Shown piece by piece: positions 1 through 6,135 of a stretch of 6,135 nucleotides of DNA. The translations under genes were made by a program, and so were the position numbers. This DNA is from Massilia sp. (GTDB lineage: Bacteria; Pseudomonadota; Gammaproteobacteria; Burkholderiales; Burkholderiaceae_D): the NCBI GenBank assembly GCA_003520365.1, contig DOUW01000002.1, positions 1 through 6,135 of the forward strand, written 5' to 3'. Positions within the stretch are counted from its first letter, which is position 1. Every line of letters begins with the position of its first letter. The notes under the pieces were generated by a model that ran no database searches, was not told the DNA's origin, and was given only the letters and a program-made list of their open reading frames with translations.

Positions 1-8
1 GCCCGGCC

Positions 9-1316
9 TTACTCCGCATTGCGCGGCGCGCCGGTCGCGTCGGCGGAATCCAGGGACGTGGGCGCGGGCGGCCCGGCGAGCCCGGGGTAATCCTGGCCGA
101 GGGCGACCGGCACCTGCAGGCAGACGCTCTGGGTCGGCAGCACGTCGGTCCAGTCGGCGATCAGGTCGCGGTAGGCCAGGCCGACCGGCCGCAGCTGGCG
201 GTCGAGGTCGGCCAGGCCGAGGGCGTTGACGCGGCCATTGTCTTCGCGCAGGCCGGTGTCCCAGTCGACCTGGTCGGTCAGCGAATACCAGGTGAAGCCG
301 ACGATGGGCACGCCGTTGTTACGTACGCGCAGCACGTTCGCCCATTCCTTGCGCAGCCACCGGACCGCCTCGTCGCCGGCCGGTCCCTGGCAGAGATTGG
401 TCTCGGTATGCATGACCGGCAGGCGGTAGCGGTTGTAGTACTGGTGGGTGATCACGGCATAGCCGAAGATTTCGCCCGAGGCCGTGGTGGCGCCGTCGGC
501 CGTCACATGGTGCTCGTTGGTCTGGTAGTAATCGTTCCCCATGAGGCAGTGGTGCTTCAGGTTGTTGTTCAGGAAGAAGTGGTACTCGTCGCGGGTCATG
601 CCATTGTCGAGCAGGTACTCGTACATGGTGGAGTCGACGCGGCGGCCATAGTTCAGGTCCAGCGACAGGAAGCGGCGCGCGTTCCTGGTTTCCGCCGGGC
701 CGATGGCGGCCGGCTTCACGGCGTGGAAATACTCGCTCGATTCGCTCTGGATGAACAGCGCATCCGGGCGCACCTGCAGGATGGCGCGCATGGCCAGCAG
801 GTTGGCCTTGACCACGTGTTTCAGGGCCGTCACGAACGCCCTGTCGCTGCGCAGCTGCTCGTTCCACCAGCCGTAGAGGGCGGAAAACAGCGCGCAGATC
901 GACATCTCGTTGACCGGCGTGTAGAGCTGGAGCCAGGGATAGCGCTGGGCGAACGCGCGGGCGTAGCCGGCGAAGATCTCGGGAAAGTCGGGGTTCTGGA
1001 AGTCGCCGAGGAAATCGGGAAGGCCGAAATGGCAAAGGTCGACGATCGCCACCAGGTTGCGCCGGCGCAGGTCGGGAAAGACCTCGTCGGCGAACGACCA
1101 GTCGTAGCGCCCGGCGCCGAGCAGGCTGGTGTGGAGCGGCGGGCCGTAGCGCAGGAAGCGCAGGCCGACTTCCTCGACCAGGTCGAAGTCGCGCCGCCAG
1201 TGCCGGTAATGGCCGCACTTGGCCATCTCGTCCATGCGGACGCGGCCGCCATCGATGGTCGGGATGCTGTTTTCGATGCCGGTTGCAAAGATAAAGCCAG
1301 GTTGACTCGCTACCAT
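9..1316 (-). CDS. Glycoside hydrolase family 1-like protein (divergent beta-glycosidase)
   Basis: The 435-residue protein looks like a divergent clan A (beta/alpha)8 glycosidase of the GH1 / COG2723 type, which hydrolyses beta-linked glycosides with retention. Near the N-terminus, FATGIENSIPTIDGG (about 10-24) sits where GH1 enzymes have their opening strand. The motif YTPVNEM (132-138) matches the GH1 T-x-NEP acid/base motif with Glu137 as proton donor. HTETN (303-307) matches the TENG nucleophile motif with Glu305. GFTWYSLTDQVDW (340-352) matches the family's W-S-x-x-D-x-x-E/D-W aglycone-site motif. Both catalytic glutamates are therefore present, though the flanking residues are unusual (NEM for NEP, TETN for TENG). 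The last 40 or so residues are rich in Pro, Ala and Gly and probably disordered. There is no signal peptide, so it is likely cytoplasmic. The ATG at 1316 is chosen because the family's first strand starts right after it; only a weak G-rich ribosome site precedes it. The substrate cannot be told from sequence. Some relatives are fused to a sugar-nucleotide reductase domain, which is absent here. Confidence 0.82.
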   Translation of the reverse strand: MVASQPGFIFATGIENSIPTIDGGRVRMDEMAKCGHYRHWRRDFDLVEEVGLRFLRYGPPLHTSLLGAGRYDWSFADEVFPDLRRRNLVAIVDLCHFGLPDFLGDFQNPDFPEIFAGYARAFAQRYPWLQLYTPVNEMSICALFSALYGWWNEQLRSDRAFVTALKHVVKANLLAMRAILQVRPDALFIQSESSEYFHAVKPAAIGPAETRNARRFLSLDLNYGRRVDSTMYEYLLDNGMTRDEYHFFLNNNLKHHCLMGNDYYQTNEHHVTADGATTASGEIFGYAVITHQYYNRYRLPVMHTETNLCQGPAGDEAVRWLRKEWANVLRVRNNGVPIVGFTWYSLTDQVDWDTGLREDNGRVNALGLADLDRQLRPVGLAYRDLIADWTDVLPTQSVCLQVPVALGQDYPGLAGPPAPTSLDSADATGAPRNAE

Positions 1317-1374
1317 ATGCCGCCCCGCGCACGCCGGGACGCTCTCGAGACGAGCACGATTGCACCGGCAGCCG

Positions 1375-1383
1375 ATTCTACCA
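1375..1383 (-). promoter_or_regulatory. Candidate extended -10 promoter for the GH1-like gene
   Basis: On the minus strand the bases read TGGTAGAAT, which fits the extended -10 form TGnTATAAT with one mismatch. No good -35 hexamer is seen at 16-18 bases upstream, as is tolerated for extended -10 promoters. Transcription would start near 1368, giving a leader of about 50 bases before the ATG at 1316. It lies in the 88-base gap between the GH1-like gene and the upstream DUF2127 gene, so the GH1-like gene may be transcribed separately. This is motif matching only. Confidence 0.3.
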
Positions 1384-1404
1384 CGCGGTCTCGGTGGGAT
1401 TCCC

Positions 1405-1883
1405 CTACCCGCGCCGCCCGGCAGCCATGCGCCGGCGCAGGCTGTAGATCATGAAGGCGACCACGGCCAGGTTGAGTGCGGCCAGGCAGGCGGGGAGCCA
1501 GCCGGGACGATGGACCAGCTCGTGCAGTTCGAAGGGCAGGTAGACGGCGCCGCTGGCGGCGGCAAAGCCCTCGCCCCAGGCGCGGCCGAACCACAGGCCA
1601 TAGGCTTCGACCATGCGCACGGCGGCGTAGGCGAGCGCCGCCGCGGCCAGCTGCAACAGGTGCACATCGTCGAGCCTGGCCGCATAGGCGAGGAAGATGC
1701 GCGGGATGTGGGAGGCGGGATTCAGGTGGGCGTGCCGCACCAGCATCTCGGCAAGCTGCTGGACGTCCCGGTGCAGCAGCGAGAACAGGCCGAAGCCGGT
1801 CAACAGGACCACCAACCCTTGGCCGCCTCGAGCATGGCGACGGCGCGCAGGCCCCGGGACAGGCGCATCGAGCCCTGCGGCAT
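1405..1883 (-). pseudogene. DUF2127 family membrane protein, apparent single-base frameshift
   Basis: The open frame from 1815 to 1405 encodes LVVLLTGFGLFSLLHRDVQQ and onward, a small membrane protein of the DUF2127 type. It keeps features typical of that family: HLNPASH, AAVRMVEAYGLW, VYLPFELHEL, and a final helix ending in basic residues (SLRRRM). The expected N-terminus is encoded just upstream but in another frame. From the ATG at 1883, or 1868, that frame reads RLSRGLRAVAMLEAAKG and then runs into the wrong frame at about 1815-1818. Adding one base after the GG of the glycine codon joins the two halves into AAKG-LVVLL, giving 159 residues (or 154 from 1868) with four predicted membrane helices. 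The first ATG is 2 bases after the stop of the upstream NTF2-like gene, so translation was probably coupled. The only start left to the downstream frame is a TTG at 1815, with no convincing ribosome site. The lesion may be a true mutation or a sequencing error in a short G run. The family has no assigned biochemical role. Confidence 0.72.
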
Positions 1884-1885
1884 GC

Positions 1886-2422
1886 CTACTTCGCGGCGGC
1901 GCCGGGCGGCGGTTCCGGATTCAGGTGCATCGACCAGATCACCGAGGCGATCTTCCAGCCCTCTTCCGTGCGCACCAGGTGCCAGGCTTCCTTGCCCCAG
2001 TTTTCGCGGTAGTCGCCGGCCATGAAACTGTAGTCGAACCAGACCTGGGCCACGTCGCCGTCGGTGTCGATGCGCACGTTCTCGAAGGTCTCGTGGAGCG
2101 GCACCTGGGCCTGGGCGATGTCTTCGATGAATTCACGCGGCGAGGCGCTGAAGATTTTCTTCGGGCCGGGCTGGTTCTTGTCCTTGCGGCGCGCCTTGAT
2201 GCGCTCCAGGCTGGCGTCGTCGAAGACGGCGGACCAGGTGATGTCCTCGCGCAGGAACAGCTTCATGAAGCTGTCCTTGTCCTTGTTGACGATCGCCATG
2301 CGGAATTGCTCGACCACGCCTTCGATCCGCTGGTGGCTCTGCGCGGATGTTTCGGCGTGCGCCGGCGCGCCGGGCGCCAGCAACAAAGCAAGGGCAAGAC
2401 TGCCCGCCAGGAAGCCTTTCAT
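1886..2422 (-). CDS. Exported NTF2/SnoaL-like small protein
   Basis: The 178-residue protein begins with a clear Sec signal peptide: MKGF, a hydrophobic core LAGSLALALLLAPG, and a likely cleavage site AHA-ET after residue 23. The mature part reads as a cone-shaped NTF2-like fold of the SnoaL/DUF4440 sort. An opening helix (about 29-58) contains QFRMAIVNKDKDSFMKLFL, followed by ITWSAVF. Later strands carry VRIDTDGDVAQVWFDYSF (117-133) and EAWHLVRTEEGWKIASVIWSMH (145-166), the latter like the family's final strand pair. This assignment rests on pattern resemblance, and such proteins range from enzymes to ligand-binding modules, so no reaction is proposed. An in-frame TTG at 2446 would add eight residues. 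The ATG at 2422 is preferred because AAGGAG lies five bases before it and the signal peptide then starts correctly. The DUF2127 gene follows after two bases, suggesting one transcript. Confidence 0.72.
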   Translation of the reverse strand: MKGFLAGSLALALLLAPGAPAHAETSAQSHQRIEGVVEQFRMAIVNKDKDSFMKLFLREDITWSAVFDDASLERIKARRKDKNQPGPKKIFSASPREFIEDIAQAQVPLHETFENVRIDTDGDVAQVWFDYSFMAGDYRENWGKEAWHLVRTEEGWKIASVIWSMHLNPEPPPGAAAK

Positions 2423-2427
2423 CGCAT

Positions 2428-2433
2428 CTCCTT
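2428..2433 (-). promoter_or_regulatory. Shine-Dalgarno site that fixes the NTF2-like start
   Basis: The minus strand reads AAGGAG with a five-base gap (ATGCG) before the ATG at 2422. It is the strongest ribosome site on the minus-strand side of the window and argues against the alternative TTG start at 2446, which lies upstream of it. Confidence 0.75.
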
Positions 2434-2446
2434 GTTTTAAAAACAA
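2432..2446. repeat. 15-bp AT-rich interrupted palindrome upstream of the NTF2-like gene
   Basis: TTGTTTT and AAAACAA face each other around a single central base, touching the ribosome site of the NTF2-like gene. In a GC-rich background this could be an operator, or a weak RNA hairpin covering part of the Shine-Dalgarno site. The rest of the 90-base gap (2423-2512) holds only small hairpins (ACGCA at 2454-2458 with TGCGT at 2466-2470; GGGG at 2496-2499 with CCCC at 2503-2506). Neither is followed by a T tract of the kind a terminator needs. Confidence 0.3.
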
Positions 2447-2512
2447 TCAGTCTACGCAACATTCCTGCGTGGAGGCTCACCAATTGTCACGCGACGGGGC
2501 CTCCCCTGGCGG

Positions 2513-3196
2513 TCAACGCACGCAGGTGACGTAGGCCTCGTCGCTGGCGGCCAGGTCGCTGGCGGCGCTGCTCAGGAGATTGACGGTCGCATAGGTATCG
2601 GCGGTGGCGCCGGCGCTCTTGGTCCAGGCGTCGCCACCCTTCCAGCCGCGCCCGTCCAGTTCGCCCGATGCGACCAGCTCCGCCAGCTCGTTCTTCGTCG
2701 GCAGGCGCCAGGGTTTTTGGCCCTTGATCGTCGTGTTCTTGCAGAACGCATCGGCCTTGGCCCAGCTCAGCTGGAAGGAGGCCGGCATCCACATCACTTC
2801 GCCGCGCGACACGTAGCCGGCGGTGGTGGCCGGCGCCACGCAGACGCCTTTCTCGTTGACCGAAGGCGCTTCGCAGACGCGCGCTTTCACGGTCAGCGTC
2901 GTGCTGGTCCAGGTCGGGTTGTAGCTGCCGCGTTCTCCCTGCCGCGCCGTGATGGTGGCGACGCCGGCGTGGCCGATCGTCACCGTCTTGCCGTTGATCT
3001 CGGCCACCGCCTTATCGCTGCTTTCGAAGGTGAAGGGCGCCGGGCTGTCCGACGTCGGCGCCACCAGGTCGAAAGGCTCGTCGCCCTCGGTCTTGGTGAT
3101 CGGCGGGAATTCGCCGAGCTGTACGCCGTTGTCGCTGCAGGCGGCAAGCAGGAGCAGCGCGGCGGCCGCGGTCAGGGAGAGTCGGTGGAAGCGCAT
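2513..3196 (-). CDS. Lipoprotein with Ig-like domain and DUF1566-type C-terminal domain
   Basis: The 227-residue protein starts with a lipoprotein signal: a basic N-terminus (MRFHR), hydrophobic residues 9-17 and the lipobox LAAC with Cys20. Ser follows the cysteine, so outer-membrane sorting is expected. Residues about 33-104 resemble a bacterial Ig-like (BIG2-type) repeat: FTFESSDKAVAEINGKTVT, then the hallmark GHAGVATITARQ, and a closing strand STTLTVKA. Cys108 and Cys119 may form a disulfide in the linker. Residues about 133-227 match the DUF1566 / Lcl C-terminal pattern: LSWAKADAFC, then PWRLPTKNELAEL (162-174), AWTKS, and a terminal YVTCVR. Cys152 and Cys225 are the likely second disulfide. 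The domain is common in surface and secreted proteins, where it is thought to have a lectin-like or adhesive role, but this protein's ligand is unknown. The frame is open to 3349, but the ATG at 3196 is chosen because it starts the signal peptide. The ribosome site is weak. Confidence 0.83.
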   Translation of the reverse strand: MRFHRLSLTAAAALLLLAACSDNGVQLGEFPPITKTEGDEPFDLVAPTSDSPAPFTFESSDKAVAEINGKTVTIGHAGVATITARQGERGSYNPTWTSTTLTVKARVCEAPSVNEKGVCVAPATTAGYVSRGEVMWMPASFQLSWAKADAFCKNTTIKGQKPWRLPTKNELAELVASGELDGRGWKGGDAWTKSAGATADTYATVNLLSSAASDLAASDEAYVTCVR

Positions 3197-3227
3197 GGGT
3201 CGGATGTCCGGGCAAAAAAGATGGAGC

Positions 3228-3236
3228 AGTATAGCA
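3228..3236 (-). promoter_or_regulatory. Candidate extended -10 promoter for the lipoprotein gene
   Basis: The minus strand reads TGCTATACT, an extended -10 element with one mismatch to TGnTATAAT. A TTGTCA lies further upstream (3254-3259), but at 21 bases it is too far for a standard -35 spacing, so recognition would rest on the extended -10. The start of transcription would be near 3221, leaving a leader of about 25 bases to the ATG at 3196. The fit of motif and position makes this the best promoter candidate in the window. Confidence 0.5.
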
Positions 3237-3335
3237 CCGGAGGGCAACAATGATTGACAAAATCGCATGTATTCCGGGTAACACGTTTGCGCCCGTCGAA
3301 GGCGCTTCCGGCACAAGTCTGAACCAGAAGCTCGC

Positions 3336-3360
3336 CTCATGAATCGCATACCGATATGAG
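3336..3360. repeat. Imperfect inverted repeat beside an AT-rich block, possible operator
   Basis: The left arm CTCAT-GA-ATCG (3336-3346) is complementary to the right arm CGATATGAG (3352-3360), with a two-base bulge (GA) and a five-base centre. Nine of nine right-arm bases pair. An AT-rich stretch follows directly (3361-3386). Such an arrangement could be a regulator-binding site for the cbs operon, or a leader hairpin if transcription starts upstream of it. The regulator is not identifiable from sequence; the arms do not fit the MetR pattern TGAA-N5-TTCA. Confidence 0.4.
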
Positions 3361-3552
3361 ATTATCTTATTAAATAAACAATGCATGAGCTGGTAAGCTT
3401 GGGCTCCTCGACGCCCCGCGGCCTGTCGCGCTCACGCTTGGTGCCAGTTCAAACGCCTGCCTGCCGATCGCCGTAAGATGTCTTGTTCTTCACGATCCGG
3501 CGCATATCCGCGCCCTCTTCTGGCGTTCGCGGCGCCCACAAGGCGCCTTCCT

Positions 3553-3557
3553 GGAGG
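3553..3557 (+). promoter_or_regulatory. Shine-Dalgarno site that fixes the cbs start
   Basis: GGAGG lies four bases before the ATG at 3562. The frame stays open upstream to another ATG at 3478, but that one has no comparable ribosome site, and the extra 28 residues (Ser/Arg/Pro-rich) look untranslated. Confidence 0.7.
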
Positions 3558-3561
3558 CAAC

Positions 3562-4976
<1,415 letters not shown>

Positions 4977-4980
<4 letters not shown>

Positions 4981-6135
4981 CCGACGCCACCAACAAACCC
5001 ACCGACAAGCAACATCTCGCCACCCGCGTCATCCACGGCGGCCAGTCGCCGGAACCGGGCACCGGCGCGGTGATGCCGCCGATCTTCGCCACCTCGACCT
5101 TCGTCCAGGAGAGCCCGGGCGTGCACAAGGGCCTGGACTACGGGCGCTCGCACAACCCGACGCGCTGGGCGCTCGAACGCTGCGTGGCCGACATCGAAAG
5201 CGGCAGCGCGGCCTTTGCCTTCGCCTCGGGCCTGGCGGCCATCTCGGCGGTGCTGGAACTGCTCCCTAGCGGCTCGCACATCGTCGCCGGCGACGACATG
5301 TACGGCGGCACCTACCGCCTGTTCGAACGCGTGCGGAGAAAAAGCGCGGGCCACGACTTCAGCTACGTGAACCTGGCCGATCCGGAGGCGCTGGCGGCCG
5401 CCATCAAGCCCGGGACCAAGATGGTCTGGGTCGAGACGCCGACCAACCCGATGCTGAAGCTGGCCGACCTGGCGGCGATCGCGACGCTGTGCCGCGAGCG
5501 CGGCATCGTCAGCGTCTGCGACAACACCTTCGCCAGCCCCATCGTCCAGCGCCCGCTGGAGTCCGGCATCGACATCGTGGTGCACTCGACCACCAAGTAC
5601 ATGAACGGGCACTCGGACGTGATCGGCGGCGTCGCCGTGGTCGGCAACGCGCCGCACCATGCGGCCTTGCGCGAGCAGCTCGGTTTCATCCAGAACGCGG
5701 TCGGGGCGATCCAGGGGCCCTTCGACAGCTTCCTGGTGCTACGCGGGATCAAGACCCTGGCCCTGCGCGTCGAGCGCAGCAGCGCCAACGCCCTGGCCCT
5801 GGCCGAATGGCTGGAACGCGAACCGAAGGTGCGCAAGGTGTATTACCCGGGCCTGGAATCGCACCCCCAGCACGCGCTGGCGCGGCGCCAGATGGACGGT
5901 TACGGCGGCATCATCTCGATCGAACTCGACACCGACCTGGCCGGCGCCCGGCGCTTTCTGGAAACCTGCTCGGTGTTTACCCTGGCCGAAAGCCTGGGTG
6001 GCGTGGAGAGCCTGATCGAGCATCCGGCGTTGATGACGCATGCGACCATTCCGCCGGCCCAGCGTGCGGAACTGGGAATCGGCGACAGCCTGATCCGCCT
6101 GTCGGTCGGGATCGAGCATCTCGAGGACCAGCGCG
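4977..6135 (+). CDS. Cystathionine gamma-lyase (Cys/Met-metabolism PLP enzyme), 3' partial
   Basis: A frame starting with GTG and open to the window edge encodes at least 386 residues of a fold-type I PLP enzyme of the Cys/Met metabolism family, nearly full length (usual size about 380-400). Recognised sites are the tetramer-partner phosphate contacts Tyr55 and Arg57 in LDYGRSHNPTR; FASGLAA (82-88) at the PLP phosphate; Tyr109 in DDMYGGTY, which stacks on the cofactor; Asp182 in CDNTFASP, which pairs with the pyridine nitrogen; Lys207 in HSTTKY, the Schiff-base lysine; and Glu338 in AESLGGVESL. Arg374 in IRLSVG should bind the substrate carboxylate. Its partner gene cbs makes cystathionine, so cleavage to cysteine, 2-oxobutanoate and ammonia is the likeliest role, perhaps with H2S release. 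Cystathionine gamma-synthase (MetB) has the same fold and cannot be excluded from motifs alone. Asp54 before Tyr55 is like E. coli MetB, while yeast and human gamma-lyases have Glu there. The next Met is inside the conserved N-terminal region, so the GTG start is favoured. Confidence 0.87.

Larger units (their letters stand above)
3197..3561. other. Divergent intergenic region between the lipoprotein gene and cbs
   Basis: This 365-base stretch separates the minus-strand lipoprotein from the plus-strand cbs operon. It should hold both promoters. Besides the lipoprotein promoter candidate it contains a consensus-like TTGACA on the plus strand (3254-3259) without a good -10 at 17 bases. It also has an inverted repeat (3336-3360) and an AT-rich block (3361-3386) that stands out from the surrounding GC-rich DNA. 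The part from about 3390 to 3552 is GC-rich with no clear site. No sigma-70 promoter for cbs could be assigned with confidence. Open frames crossing this region lack family resemblance and credible starts, and no RNA gene or riboswitch fold was recognised. Confidence 0.6.

Noticed and set aside
1343..1350. Perfect palindrome TCTCGAGA in the gap upstream of the GH1-like gene
   Set aside because: Eight bases is short enough to occur by chance, and nothing around it supports a binding site.
2454..2470. Hairpin ACGCA/TGCGT as a terminator after the lipoprotein gene
   Set aside because: The stem has only five pairs and the nearest T run on the minus strand is about a dozen bases away, so it does not fit an intrinsic terminator.
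3012..3386. Minus-strand open frame of 124 codons starting at the ATG at 3386 and running into the lipoprotein gene
   Set aside because: Its second half is the shadow of the lipoprotein in another frame, rich in Pro, Arg and Ala. It has no family resemblance and no good ribosome site.
3478..3561. N-terminal extension of cbs from the ATG at 3478
   Set aside because: There is no comparable ribosome site, the composition is unlike the enzyme, and the GGAGG before 3562 together with the family's usual start favours the shorter form.

Overview
This is a GC-rich stretch of chromosome from a Gram-negative bacterium. The codon use (strong G/C third positions), the lipoprotein and Sec signals, and the look of the proteins suggest a betaproteobacterium, perhaps of the Oxalobacteraceae (Massilia-like). 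That placement is inference from general resemblance and was not tested. No tRNA, rRNA, CRISPR array, insertion sequence or phage gene is visible.

Layout. From the left edge to about 3196 everything is on the minus strand. Read in the direction of transcription it holds: a lipoprotein with an Ig-like domain and a DUF1566-type C-terminal domain (2513-3196); a small exported protein that looks like an NTF2/SnoaL-fold member (1886-2422); a four-helix DUF2127-type membrane protein (1405 to about 1883), whose reading frame is broken by an apparent one-base deletion near 1816; and a divergent glycoside hydrolase family 1-like protein (9-1316). The second and third lie 2 bp apart and are probably cotranscribed. 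The others are separated by about 90 bp and may or may not share the transcript.

A 365-bp divergent intergenic region (3197-3561) holds an extended -10 promoter candidate for the lipoprotein. It also holds a 25-bp imperfect inverted repeat next to an AT-rich block, the best candidate for a control site of the plus-strand operon.

From 3562 to the right edge, on the plus strand, is a two-gene reverse transsulfuration operon. It consists of cystathionine beta-synthase with a C-terminal CBS-domain pair, overlapping by 4 bases (GTGA) a Cys/Met-metabolism PLP enzyme, most likely cystathionine gamma-lyase, which runs off the window. Together they would convert homocysteine plus serine to cystathionine and then to cysteine, and may also release H2S.

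No previously undescribed multi-gene system was found. The points most worth a second look are the frameshift in the DUF2127 gene, the atypical catalytic motifs of the GH1-like protein, the two-domain lipoprotein, and the inverted repeat upstream of cbs.
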